From Acholeplasma sp. (GTDB lineage: Bacteria > Bacillota_I > Bacilli_A > Acholeplasmatales > Acholeplasmataceae): a stretch of DNA of 64,000 nucleotides. Each line of letters opens with the position of its first letter. The first letter of the stretch is position 1. Where the stretch lies: the NCBI GenBank assembly GCA_003605085.1, contig QZKD01000028.1, forward strand, positions 45,332 through 109,331, read 5' to 3'. Below are positions 16,119-25,223 of the stretch, one piece after another. The notes below the pieces were generated by a model, which was not told the origin of the DNA, made no database searches, and saw only the letters and a program-made list of their open reading frames with translations. The translations under genes and the position numbers were made by a program.

Positions 16119-16577
16119 TTGTTTAAACTTAATAAGCTTGGATTCTCCACCTTAGAAGCGATTGCATCCGTTGTAATTATTTCGCTTGTTTTGGTTGCAG
16201 CAGTGACGATAACCATCAATTTGCGCAATCAAACCATTGCTACAGAAAAGCGTTTTGAAGCTGTTGAAGCAGGTACAAGAATCAGAACGAATATCTCAAC
16301 CAATGCAGATTATGATCTCGTGAAAGCATGGCTTGATCTTACTCCAGGCGAGGAAGTCACTTTTAATGTCAATTCGTGTGATGAGATGCTTTTTAATTGC
16401 AGTGTCATCTTTAATGTTTTAGTCAATGATACAGTGTATGATGAAGAAATTACGATCGTTTTTCCTCAAACAGATGACTCTATTGAATATAAGATCATTC
16501 ATTATCAAATTTTAATTGTCTATTACAACTCACGTGATGTCCTCATCGAAGGTATGATTTATGATACCTATGCATAA
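16119..16577 (+). CDS. Type IV prepilin-like protein (minor pilin)
   Basis: About 152 residues with a class III signal: cleavage after Gly in KLNKLG, then FSTLEAIASVVIISLVLVA with Glu at +5 and a hydrophobic N-terminal helix. The rest is a small globular head with two Cys (NSCDEMLFNC) that could form a disulfide. The frame could begin at GTG 16110, but that is too near the AAAGGGG site; TTG 16119 has better spacing. TATAAT lies at 16090-16095. It opens the pilus operon and overlaps the next prepilin gene, like comGD/comGE-type genes. Confidence 0.78.
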   Translation: MFKLNKLGFSTLEAIASVVIISLVLVAAVTITINLRNQTIATEKRFEAVEAGTRIRTNISTNADYDLVKAWLDLTPGEEVTFNVNSCDEMLFNCSVIFNVLVNDTVYDEEITIVFPQTDDSIEYKIIHYQILIVYYNSRDVLIEGMIYDTYA

Positions 16578-17142
16578 AAAAGGTATTACCCTTGTTGAAC
16601 TGCTTGCTGCGATTGTGATTATGGGAATCGCAACTGCACTTATTGTCCAAATTGTGGGTTTACTATTGAATGCATCAGAAAAAGCGTTGAATAACGCACG
16701 AGCAAATACGCAAGGCATGGTGACAGTCGAAATATTGGAAAGCACCATGAGACAATTTGAACCTACCGATATATCGTTTTGTGTGGGTAGTGCAGAGTGT
16801 ATTATTCTTGAAAAACATTTTATCGATGAAGTGGTAGGTGAAAGTATTGTCACCACCAATTATGTTCCACCATTATTATTGACGATAGAACTCATCGACG
16901 GTGTTTTTGAAATCAATAATAACGAACAGTTATCTGAAGCAGGACCTAGTGATTTTGTTATTTTATCCTCATCTACCCTTAGGGTTTTAAATGCTTCAGG
17001 AAATGAAATCATCAATGAGATATCTTTTATCAATGGTGCACAAGTCACTGTTGAGATTAGCATCCATATAGCCACGGATCTTGATAGTGATGAAATTTAT
17101 TCGTACACTGCGTCGTATACGTTTAATATCGATATTAGGTAA
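16561..17142 (+). CDS. Type IV prepilin-like protein (minor pilin)
   Basis: 193 residues with a clear prepilin signal: HKKG then ITLVELLAAIVIMGIATAL, cleavage after Gly and Glu at +5. The head holds one Cys pair (FCVGSAEC) and is beta-rich at the end. Two in-frame ATG codons lie at 16561 and 16570; either gives a short leader. The start overlaps the preceding gene by 17 bases. The size resembles pseudopilins of the GspJ/PilW kind, which sit at pilus tips. The exact class is inference. Confidence 0.82.
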   Translation: MIPMHKKGITLVELLAAIVIMGIATALIVQIVGLLLNASEKALNNARANTQGMVTVEILESTMRQFEPTDISFCVGSAECIILEKHFIDEVVGESIVTTNYVPPLLLTIELIDGVFEINNNEQLSEAGPSDFVILSSSTLRVLNASGNEIINEISFINGAQVTVEISIHIATDLDSDEIYSYTASYTFNIDIR

Positions 17143-17165
17143 CTCCCCGAAGGAGAGTGAAAAGT

Positions 17166-18302
17166 ATGAACATATTCAAACATAAAAAAGGATCTGCTTT
17201 ACCTACAGTGATTGCGATAACAACACTTCTTTTAGGTGCAGCAGCTACCTTGATGGTAACAGCAGTCGAGCAAGCGCGATTGGTGGAAAAAAACATTGAA
17301 AAAACCGAAGAATACAATAATGCGATCTATCGTGTAGATGCATCCATGCAAATTATTATGCGTGAACTAAGTAATGATCCAGATTACCTAAAAAACGCAA
17401 GCAATGTCACAGCTATCGAAACCTACCTTGGTGTAACCATTACACCATCGGATAGTTATACCCTTTATAGTGTGACTCAAGCCTATACAGATACACAGAT
17501 CATCAATAGTTATCTGAGCACAACAGGTGAAGTCACCCTCCCAGAAGAAGAACAAGACAATCTTGAAAACTTTATCCCCGTGGTGGATCCTGAGCAAGCA
17601 GATGAGGTTGCACTGGATACGGCAACTAGTCTTATCGAGATATACACGGAAACGCATAGTATTGATTCGATTGAAAATGTCGATAATAACAAAACGATAT
17701 CCGATTTGGTGGTCGATGTTTGGAATAGTGATAGTTTTACGACCATCTCAAGTAGTAATACCTTTCGAAATGGTGGAACCATTGATGATCATTATGTGTT
17801 TACGGGCAATTTCACATTAAATGCTGGTAAAACATTGGTTATAGAAGAGGGATATATTCTCTTTATTAAAGGAAGCATCATTGTGCGTGAGGGTGCTAAA
17901 TTATACGGTAATGTTGTCGTTTCTGGTGGAGCGACATTCCGGTATAAAAAGAATACATCAACAACATTTGAAGGTACGCTTTATGCTGATGAGAAAATCA
18001 ATATTGATAATCCTCTACAACTAGGGACTTCTACACGCCCCACATTTATGTTTTCTGAAAAAGATATTACCGCCGATTATAGTCTTAATGGGTATGGTTA
18101 TTTTATCTGTGATGATTTCAGTGCTGAAAATGGTTCTATTACTGGAGGAATTATCGCAAATGATATAAGTCTTGATGGCTTAAAGATTGAGTCATTTAAC
18201 TTAATGACGATTTATGATAAATTTTTTGATTATGCGCTTCCTCTATCGCTTCAAGGTGGATCAGATGGAAACTTTGTCTATACGAATCCGAAGATAGGAT
18301 AA
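17166..18302 (+). CDS. PilX-like pilus protein with beta-helical C-terminus
   Basis: 378 residues. The N-terminus HKKGSALPTVIAITTLLLGA looks like a prepilin signal, but the +5 residue is Thr where Glu is usual, as in PilX/GspK-type tip proteins. After a helical region comes a long beta-rich part near 205-335 with repeating turns (AGKTLVIEEGYILFIKG, REGAKLYGNVVVSGGA), reading like a right-handed beta-helix. AAGGAGAG favours ATG 17166 over GTG 17157. It lies between minor pilins and the pilus ATPase, so a tip or priming role is likely. Confidence 0.7.
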   Translation: MNIFKHKKGSALPTVIAITTLLLGAAATLMVTAVEQARLVEKNIEKTEEYNNAIYRVDASMQIIMRELSNDPDYLKNASNVTAIETYLGVTITPSDSYTLYSVTQAYTDTQIINSYLSTTGEVTLPEEEQDNLENFIPVVDPEQADEVALDTATSLIEIYTETHSIDSIENVDNNKTISDLVVDVWNSDSFTTISSSNTFRNGGTIDDHYVFTGNFTLNAGKTLVIEEGYILFIKGSIIVREGAKLYGNVVVSGGATFRYKKNTSTTFEGTLYADEKINIDNPLQLGTSTRPTFMFSEKDITADYSLNGYGYFICDDFSAENGSITGGIIANDISLDGLKIESFNLMTIYDKFFDYALPLSLQGGSDGNFVYTNPKIG

Positions 18303-18317
18303 CCATAGGAGGATTGA

Positions 18318-19511
18318 ATGAGGATACAATTGGGAATGTTTAAAAAGAATCTTTATTGGATCATTAGTGTTATCCTATTTGGTCTAGTGACCATTTTTTC
18401 TGCGGTGATGTTAATCACTTTAGAAGTGAGTGCTGAAGCAGATGAAACGAGCATTGGATTTATCTTTTTAGGTAATCGAAGCGAAGATGAGAAAGAAACG
18501 GTTATTTTACAAGGCATTCAAACATGGAAAGATCAAGCTCAATATACCCTACGCTATCAGGGTTATCAAGTCCCAATTGATCTTGATATTTTCGTTTTTA
18601 ATATTGAAGAAACGATAAATGGTCTTGTGGTGAATCAAAATAATCCTGCGATTTTCACCATTTTAGAATCCCAAAGTTTAGTATGGATAGACAGTCTGAC
18701 TTCTGTTGTTGGGGCGACCATTATAAATGAGTTTGATCAAGCGATGTTTTTTGATGATGTGATGGATGATGTGATGACTTTATCGCGTATCAAAACTTAT
18801 GAACTGAATGATTATTTAAGTACGGACTTAATGGACACGATCATTAGTTCATCGACCATGGATGACATTATAACCGATGATGTCGATGTGATTATCGAAA
18901 ACGTATCCGAGATCATCATTCCTAAACAATCTCGTTTTTCTTTACTTGATGCATTATCTGAAATATCACTAACGAATGAGCAACTTTCTATTCTCGCATC
19001 AGGGATATTGAGTGTTATTCAAGAAACGCATCTGACATCATTGCAATTCAACATCTATCAATATTTACCCATTTGGGCTACTCAAGGTCAAAACGTAAGA
19101 ATTATGCAAGTCAATGGGTATGACCTCACATTCTATAATGGATCCAATATGGACTACCGTATTCGTATTGATCAAGTAACAAACACATCCATACGCTTTG
19201 AATTTGTAGGCTATCCATATATTACTGTTTATGAAAGCACATCCTCTCTTTTTGAAGTTATTAACTATCAAACAATCATCTACGATGATGAAACCATCGA
19301 TCAATTGACTCCAGGTGTCATCATCACAGAAACCGATACCGAATTTATATATGAACTTATTGTTCAAGCAGGATCTAATGGATCCATTTATGAGACGATT
19401 CGCACAATGACGCCTCATCAAGGTGATGCTGTATCTATGGTGATTTTCTACGAGCATTATTTACCCGTTGATGAAATCATTCATCGTCATATTGTTGAAA
19501 AGGGAGGGTAA
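18318..19511 (+). CDS. VanW-like exported protein in the pilus operon
   Basis: 397 residues with one N-terminal membrane helix (about 12-34) and a large outer part. Residues about 250-305 (ITYQYLPIWATQGQ-like region, then GYDLTFYNGSNMDYRIRI) resemble the VanW block with D-L-x-F-x-N. The end (FIYELIVQAGSNGSIYE, then HYLPVDEIIHRH) resembles the strand-turn region that follows it in VanW/YoaR proteins. The match is by eye and weak; the usual VanW motif before it is not seen. Some Gram-positive pilus loci may carry such proteins; binding to the cell surface is a guess. It is followed after 2 bases by pilB. Confidence 0.45.
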   Translation: MRIQLGMFKKNLYWIISVILFGLVTIFSAVMLITLEVSAEADETSIGFIFLGNRSEDEKETVILQGIQTWKDQAQYTLRYQGYQVPIDLDIFVFNIEETINGLVVNQNNPAIFTILESQSLVWIDSLTSVVGATIINEFDQAMFFDDVMDDVMTLSRIKTYELNDYLSTDLMDTIISSSTMDDIITDDVDVIIENVSEIIIPKQSRFSLLDALSEISLTNEQLSILASGILSVIQETHLTSLQFNIYQYLPIWATQGQNVRIMQVNGYDLTFYNGSNMDYRIRIDQVTNTSIRFEFVGYPYITVYESTSSLFEVINYQTIIYDDETIDQLTPGVIITETDTEFIYELIVQAGSNGSIYETIRTMTPHQGDAVSMVIFYEHYLPVDEIIHRHIVEKGG

Positions 19512-19513
19512 AC

Positions 19514-21169
19514 ATGGCACTCAAACGTATTGGAGACCTCTTACTTGAGCAAGGTGTCATCACCAAAGAAGTGCTCACAGATGCACTGAAAAAACAAGAA
19601 AAAAATGAGCGACTCGGAGAAACTTTTGTTCGTTTAGGCATTTTATCTGAAGGGCAGATTTTACATGCACTTGAGGATTCAACAGGTGTGAAACGAGTAG
19701 CTCTTGCCAATTATACCGTCGATGAAAAAGCACTAGGCATGGTGGATGAAGCGTTTTGTCGCAGACATGTCCTCATTCCTTTAAGACTTGAGGGAAACAA
19801 GATCTTTTATGCAACTTCTGATCCTCTTGATTTTGAAGCATTTGAGGAGCTTAGAGCTTTGACAGGGTATCGCCCTAAAGCTTTCTCATCACCTAAAAAT
19901 GATATAATCACTCAAATTGAAAAATACTATGGATTTACAAGAACGCTTGAAGCACTCGGTGTTAAACAAAGTATCATTACTGAACAAGAAGAGGATCTCG
20001 AAGACGAGTATGATGATACGCCGATGGTTAAATTGGTGAATCAGATTTTAGCATCTGCAGTTTTCCAAAGAGCTTCAGATATTCATATTGATCCTATGGA
20101 TGATAAAATTCTTGTCCGATATCGTGTGGATGGTATCCTAGAAGTCGTCAGAGAATTTCCAATCAAGATACTGAATCAAATGATATCTCGTATTAAAGTC
20201 ATGGCAAATATGGATATTACTGAAACACGAATACCTCAAGATGGTAGAATTCAAACATTCATTCAACAAAAATCGATTGATCTACGTATTTCCACACTGC
20301 CTACAGTGCGTGGAGAAAAAGTAGTGATGCGTATTCTTGATCTTTCGGGTCAAATGTCTCGCATCAAATCATTAGGACTCGATGATAAAGATGAACGCGT
20401 GATCAGAGATATGATTGCCCAACCGAATGGGATTGTGTTGGTTAGTGGTCCTACTGGGTCAGGAAAAACTACCACACTCTATGCATGTTTGCACGAACTT
20501 AATAGACAAGATGTGAATATAGTCACGGTTGAAGATCCTGTTGAAATAAAAGTGACAGGCATCAATCAAGTTCAAGTGCATCCCGATGTTCATTTAACCT
20601 TTGCTAACGCATTGAGATCTATTCTAAGACAGGATCCAAATATCATCATGATTGGTGAAATCCGCGACGTAGAAACCGCTGAAATATCGATTCGAGCATC
20701 GTTGACAGGACATTTAGTGTTATCCACGATTCATACCAATGACGCTGTGAAAACAATTGTTCGACTTTTGGATATGAATGTTGAACCTTTCCTATTAGCT
20801 TCTTCACTCACCGGTGTTATTTCACAAAGACTTGTGCGAAGATTATGTACACAATGTAGTTATGACGATGATCCGAATCCCGCTGAAGTCGCTATCTTCA
20901 AACGTTATGCACTAGATATTGATAAAGTTAAGCGAGCTAAAGGATGCCCTTCTTGCAACTATAAAGGATATGCAGGACGTGTCGGTGTATTTGAAGTTTT
21001 ACCCATTAAGTCGAATTTACAAAAGCTCATTGCTGAACGTGCAACCATTGATCTACTGGAAAAAGAGGCACGTCGACAAGGTATGTTAACCCTGTTTCAA
21101 GCAGGACTTCTCAAGGTAAGACAAGGCATTACTACCCTGGAAGAAGTCATGAAAGTTGCGAGCGAATAG
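19514..21169 (+). CDS. pilB: Type IV pilus assembly ATPase PilB/GspE
   Basis: 551 residues. An MshEN-type N-terminal domain (about 1-150) precedes the secretion ATPase core: Walker A GPTGSGKTT near 311, Asp box EDPVE, Walker B GEIRDVETAEI, His box STIHTNDA, and a four-Cys zinc site (CTQC and CPSC) near 450-485. It powers pilus extension in the cytosol together with PilC. GGGAGGG precedes the ATG, 2 bases after the previous stop. The zinc site and N-terminal domain mark an assembly ATPase, not a PilT retraction ATPase. Confidence 0.95.
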   Translation: MALKRIGDLLLEQGVITKEVLTDALKKQEKNERLGETFVRLGILSEGQILHALEDSTGVKRVALANYTVDEKALGMVDEAFCRRHVLIPLRLEGNKIFYATSDPLDFEAFEELRALTGYRPKAFSSPKNDIITQIEKYYGFTRTLEALGVKQSIITEQEEDLEDEYDDTPMVKLVNQILASAVFQRASDIHIDPMDDKILVRYRVDGILEVVREFPIKILNQMISRIKVMANMDITETRIPQDGRIQTFIQQKSIDLRISTLPTVRGEKVVMRILDLSGQMSRIKSLGLDDKDERVIRDMIAQPNGIVLVSGPTGSGKTTTLYACLHELNRQDVNIVTVEDPVEIKVTGINQVQVHPDVHLTFANALRSILRQDPNIIMIGEIRDVETAEISIRASLTGHLVLSTIHTNDAVKTIVRLLDMNVEPFLLASSLTGVISQRLVRRLCTQCSYDDDPNPAEVAIFKRYALDIDKVKRAKGCPSCNYKGYAGRVGVFEVLPIKSNLQKLIAERATIDLLEKEARRQGMLTLFQAGLLKVRQGITTLEEVMKVASE

Positions 21170-21179
21170 GGGGGATGAG

Positions 21180-22400
21180 ATGGAGTTAAGAAATTATCGC
21201 TATGTCGCATATAATGCAGATAAAAAGATTGTTCGTGGTACAGTGGAAGCTTTGAATCGTAATGTATGTGTGAAGTTTTTGCAAACGAAGAATTACGAAG
21301 TCATTCGCTTAACTGAGTATCGAAGTATTCTGTCTAAACTTGATCAGATCAGCTTTGGAAGCATGCTAAAACCCAAACAATTGGTTTTCTTTTTAAAGCA
21401 ATTAGGATCACTTCTTAAAGCGGGTGTTAAGATATTACCTGCATTGGAATTACTGAGTTTGCAGCAAGAAAATCGCTTGTTAAGAAAGTTATATTTTGAA
21501 TTATATCAGCAATTATACAACGGGTATTCGTTCTCAAGAGCACTTAATCAACGCCCTAAAGAGTTTCCCAATCTGTTATGCCAAATGATTGAAATCGGTG
21601 AAGTCTCCGGTGATTTACCAGATACAATTCTTCGAATGTCAGTCTATTATGAAAATCAAATGAAAATTATCACCAAGATAAAATCTGCGGTAAGAATGCC
21701 AATTGTTTATCTTCTCCTGGCGTTATTGATTTCAGCTGGGATGCTCATCTTCGTTTTCCCAAATATCACTGATCTATATGCCTCGTTTGAAGGTGCTGAA
21801 CTTCCTGCAGTCACAAAGTTTTTTCTTGATGCAGGCGAATTCACTAAAAACTATGCTCTACCTATTTTTCTTACTCTATTTTTGATATCACTAACCGTTT
21901 ATTTACTGAATCGATATGTCCCAAAAGTTCACTATGGACTATCTGCAATGGTATTAAAAGCACCGATATTTGGACAGCTTTTACAGATGAACAATCAAAT
22001 ATTGATTGCAAATTCATTATCACAGATGATGGGCCGAGGCATTAACTCGATGCTCGCATTAAATACAACACGCAATGTGATAAAAAATGTCATCTATAAA
22101 GACTTAATGACAAAAACACTCCTATATATAGAAGATGGTAAACCGTTTAGTAAGTCTTTTGAGGAGAGTCCCTACATCGATGCGATTATGGGGAAAATGA
22201 TTGCCACAGGAGAAAGAAGTGGTGATATACCCAAATTAATGGAGAATCTTTCCACATATTATAATGGGGTAGCTGATTTGAGAGTTGAACAAATTCGAGG
22301 GGCGATACAACCCATATTGCTTATTCTCGTATATGGTTTAGTAGGTTTAATGATTTTAGCCTTGATGATGCCTATGTTATCGCTCGGTGGACAAATTTAA
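21180..22400 (+). CDS. pilC: Type IV pilus inner-membrane platform protein PilC/GspF
   Basis: 406 residues with two copies of the T2SSF domain, at about 60-185 and 265-390. Each has the G-x-x-x-x-x-A/S-L pattern (LLKAGVKILPALELL; MMGRGINSMLALNTT) and ends in membrane helices (near 165-185, 215-235 and 375-400). The platform sits in the membrane and couples PilB to pilin insertion. GGGGGG lies upstream of the ATG at 21180; a longer frame starting at 21156 overlaps pilB and is less likely. Confidence 0.94.
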   Translation: MELRNYRYVAYNADKKIVRGTVEALNRNVCVKFLQTKNYEVIRLTEYRSILSKLDQISFGSMLKPKQLVFFLKQLGSLLKAGVKILPALELLSLQQENRLLRKLYFELYQQLYNGYSFSRALNQRPKEFPNLLCQMIEIGEVSGDLPDTILRMSVYYENQMKIITKIKSAVRMPIVYLLLALLISAGMLIFVFPNITDLYASFEGAELPAVTKFFLDAGEFTKNYALPIFLTLFLISLTVYLLNRYVPKVHYGLSAMVLKAPIFGQLLQMNNQILIANSLSQMMGRGINSMLALNTTRNVIKNVIYKDLMTKTLLYIEDGKPFSKSFEESPYIDAIMGKMIATGERSGDIPKLMENLSTYYNGVADLRVEQIRGAIQPILLILVYGLVGLMILALMMPMLSLGGQI

Positions 22401-22435
22401 GTTATTAAGATTTTCTTAAAAACGACTTAGAAATA

Positions 22436-22464
22436 ATTACAACCATAAGAACTTATGGTATGAT
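22436..22464 (+). promoter_or_regulatory. Separate promoter of the major pilin gene
   Basis: ATTACA (22436-22441) and TATGAT (22459-22464) are 17 bases apart. With the terminator right after the gene, it makes the pilin its own transcription unit, as expected for a protein needed in excess. Confidence 0.6.
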
Positions 22465-22508
22465 TAAGACATAATTATGAAAAATTTATAATGAAAAGGG
22501 GAAATTCC

Positions 22509-22892
22509 ATGTTAAAAACATTACGCAACAAAAAAGGTGTAACACTTGTTGAATTATTAGCAGTCATTGTTATTTTAGGGATCATTGCTGCCATCGCAGT
22601 ACCTACTATTGGTGGTTTGATTGATCGTCAACGTTTGAATGCCGCAGAAGCTGAGTTTGATAATTCTGTAGAAGCAGCAAGATTATATTTCTCTGATGAA
22701 TCTGCAACAACTGTGACCGCTGATACATTGGTCACTGATGGATATTTATCCGCAGATCCATTTGAAGCAGGCGTATTATTTACGATATCTGGTAATGTGA
22801 TTACAGCTACCCCAGTCGCTCCAGCAACAATCATCGAGATTGGTGCATATACGATTGATGGCACAACAGGAGAAGCTACGCTTACACCTTGA
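22509..22892 (+). CDS. Major type IV pilin (PilA/ComGC-like)
   Basis: 127 residues. Leader MLKTLRNKKG, cleavage after Gly, then VTLVELLAVIVILGIIAAIA with Glu at +5, and a short helical and beta head without Cys. Small size, own promoter and strong terminator mark it as the abundant subunit. AAAAGGGG at 22494-22501 serves the ATG at 22509; the ATG at 22491 would include that site in the coding region. It could equally be called ComGC-like; the locus does not settle DNA uptake against surface motility or adhesion. Confidence 0.88.
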   Translation: MLKTLRNKKGVTLVELLAVIVILGIIAAIAVPTIGGLIDRQRLNAAEAEFDNSVEAARLYFSDESATTVTADTLVTDGYLSADPFEAGVLFTISGNVITATPVAPATIIEIGAYTIDGTTGEATLTP

Positions 22893-22911
22893 TAGTGAAT
22901 CATTATACCTG

Positions 22912-22938
22912 AGAGGTTTCCATAGGAGACCTCTTTTT
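22912..22938 (+). terminator. Terminator after the major pilin gene
   Basis: A 10-bp stem, AGAGGTTTCC with GGAGACCTCT (one G-T pair), loop ATA, followed by seven T. Confidence 0.88.
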
Positions 22939-23008
22939 TTAGAATTAGACAAGGGTTTACTTAAAACCATAGAATTTACGCTATAATAAAGATAAGAGGT
23001 ATGATAGC

Positions 23009-23758
23009 ATGACTGCACTCATCGCAATCATTATGTGTCTATATGGGATGGTCTTCATATCGTTTTTCGATGTCGTTGGAACCAGATTACCTAGAAGTGA
23101 GTCCTTATTAGGTCGTAGTCACTGTGAGCATTGTCATGTTCAGCTACGCTTTATCGATGTGATTCCTTTGGTGGGTTATATCGTTAACCGTGGAAAATGT
23201 GCTTCATGTAAAACAAAAATACCTTTTTATCATCCGGTGATTGAACTTATTGGTGGGCTTGTATTTATGACTGCGTACTTGATCGATGGGTTTTCCATAT
23301 CATTTTGGGTGGCAGTTATCATGATTTCTGTACTTATGATTGAGACGATTGCAGATTTGCGCTATCAAGTCGTGATTGATCGCATATGGATGATAGGGAT
23401 TATCCCACTCATCGTCATAAGAATTTTCCAAGGTGTTTGGTTAACATACTTGATATCTAGTCTATCTCTCTTTACATTCTTATTTGTTTTGTCCCTTATG
23501 TATCACAAAGTGACCAAAAAGGAAGCACTGGGTGGTGGGGATATTAAACTCTATCTATTTATTGGGTGGATCTTAACACCTGTTGCATCTTTTCTATCTT
23601 TGTTTATTGGAGCAATTCTTGGCTTAATATACAGCATTTTCAACAAGAAACATCAAAACTATATCCCCCTAGTCCCTTTTTTATCACTAGGCGTTTACCT
23701 TAGTTATTATTTTGGAGCATGGCTCATCGATGGATATCTAGCATGGTTAAGGATGTGA
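23009..23758 (+). CDS. pilD: Prepilin peptidase (PilD/ComC)
   Basis: 249 residues, bifunctional in the family: it cuts prepilin leaders after Gly and may methylate the new N-terminus. The N-terminal domain has the paired Cys motifs CEHC and CASC near 32-75. The aspartyl protease residues are in IADLRYQVVID and GGGDIKL. Seven or eight predicted membrane helices. TATAAT stands at 22982-22987. It would process all four prepilin-like proteins of this locus. Confidence 0.95.
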   Translation: MTALIAIIMCLYGMVFISFFDVVGTRLPRSESLLGRSHCEHCHVQLRFIDVIPLVGYIVNRGKCASCKTKIPFYHPVIELIGGLVFMTAYLIDGFSISFWVAVIMISVLMIETIADLRYQVVIDRIWMIGIIPLIVIRIFQGVWLTYLISSLSLFTFLFVLSLMYHKVTKKEALGGGDIKLYLFIGWILTPVASFLSLFIGAILGLIYSIFNKKHQNYIPLVPFLSLGVYLSYYFGAWLIDGYLAWLRM

Positions 23759-23762
23759 TTCT

Positions 23763-25223
23763 ATGTTCACCAGACAAAACGAAATAAGCCTGTTTATCAC
23801 CGATCATCGCATCGGTTTTTATGTTCAACAAGAAAATGCTATCGAGCCTTTTAAATCGGGTCATGTCGATTTAGAACCAGGTATTTTAGATAATGGTAAC
23901 ATCACTGAACCCGAATTACTATTTAAAAAACTTCAATACCTCTTTAAGCAACATAAGATTAAAGCGAGATACATCAACTTTGTTCTTCATGACCAAAATA
24001 TTCTTATGCGTGATTTAAGTATTCAAAAAGAAGATCTGGATAAAAAAACAATTGATCAATACATCCTTGAACAGATTGGCAAGTCGATCCATCTTCCATT
24101 TGAAACCCCGATTACAGCACATTACAAGATTTCAGAAGATGATCAAATGATTAAAGTTTTGATAGTCATCGCGAATGAAGATCTTCTAAATGATTATGTG
24201 GATGTCTTTGACAGATTAGGCGCTAAGAACACACGATTTAATCTTCCCGCAGCAGATTTGTACAATTATTATCTGACCAAAGGTAACCGACACTATGATC
24301 ATTTAATGATGGTGACTTTACACGAGCGAATGATCATGATTAAAATACTTCAACACGGGTTCCCTGTATTTTCGATGATCGAAGACTCAGAAGAATCTTC
24401 AAATCAGTATTATGATATGATGGAAAGTTTGATTGAACGCGTCATAAACTATTACAAATTTAATATCAACAAGGGAACAGCGACGGTTGAGCATATAGCA
24501 TTTTTCAATCTATCCGAAGATATTCCAAAGAAAATATTAAGTGATAAATTAGCGATAAAGTTTAAGAATCACTCCTATCAAATGGTCGATATCGATGAAC
24601 CTAACTTAGCATCTTATCATACATCGAAAGTGGTTGAAATGGCTTATCTAGGTTCTATACCACGAGTGAGTGAACTAGAAAGTTTCAAAAATGTCCCCTT
24701 TAAACTTGATCGAGTTCATAAGTTGAATGTTTGGTTTGGCTATCTCAATGTCCTCACCTTCGCCTTATTTACAACCATCCTTCTCATTTACATACCGTTT
24801 GCTACAATGCGAGAAGATATCGTCAATCAAACCCATCTCAACAACATTTTATCTGCACAAATCGAATCTATTTTAATGGATATGATTCCAGAGAACCCCA
24901 TTAACGCAGAAGAAAACATACACAGTGAAACATATGATTTTCTCATCGAGCAAGAACCATTTATTCTCGATTATGTCCTGTGGATGGAAAATCAATTGTC
25001 TCCTTCTGTGGTTTTGATGAATTACACGATCAATCGTAGCGACCAAACCATCACGATGGTGATTACTTCTGATTCGCTTTATGATATGAATGATAGCGTG
25101 CTTTCGATCTATGAAGCCCATGGCATCATCGATGTGGTGACCGAATCTAGATTTATTACAGATACTCCTTCGTCAGTCATGATTGACGATTATATGATGG
25201 AGGTGACCATACATTATGCGTAA
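23763..25223 (+). CDS. PilM-PilN fusion protein of the pilus machine
   Basis: 486 residues. About 1-315 form a cytosolic actin-like PilM domain. A single membrane helix follows (about 323-344, LNVLTFALFTTILLIYI), then a coiled and globular extracytoplasmic PilN-like part up to 486. In most species PilM and PilN are separate, and PilM grips the N-terminal tail of PilN; here one chain does both. It starts 4 bases after pilD and overlaps the PilO-like gene by 8 bases. Domain borders are read from hydrophobicity and gene order. Confidence 0.8.
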   Translation: MFTRQNEISLFITDHRIGFYVQQENAIEPFKSGHVDLEPGILDNGNITEPELLFKKLQYLFKQHKIKARYINFVLHDQNILMRDLSIQKEDLDKKTIDQYILEQIGKSIHLPFETPITAHYKISEDDQMIKVLIVIANEDLLNDYVDVFDRLGAKNTRFNLPAADLYNYYLTKGNRHYDHLMMVTLHERMIMIKILQHGFPVFSMIEDSEESSNQYYDMMESLIERVINYYKFNINKGTATVEHIAFFNLSEDIPKKILSDKLAIKFKNHSYQMVDIDEPNLASYHTSKVVEMAYLGSIPRVSELESFKNVPFKLDRVHKLNVWFGYLNVLTFALFTTILLIYIPFATMREDIVNQTHLNNILSAQIESILMDMIPENPINAEENIHSETYDFLIEQEPFILDYVLWMENQLSPSVVLMNYTINRSDQTITMVITSDSLYDMNDSVLSIYEAHGIIDVVTESRFITDTPSSVMIDDYMMEVTIHYA

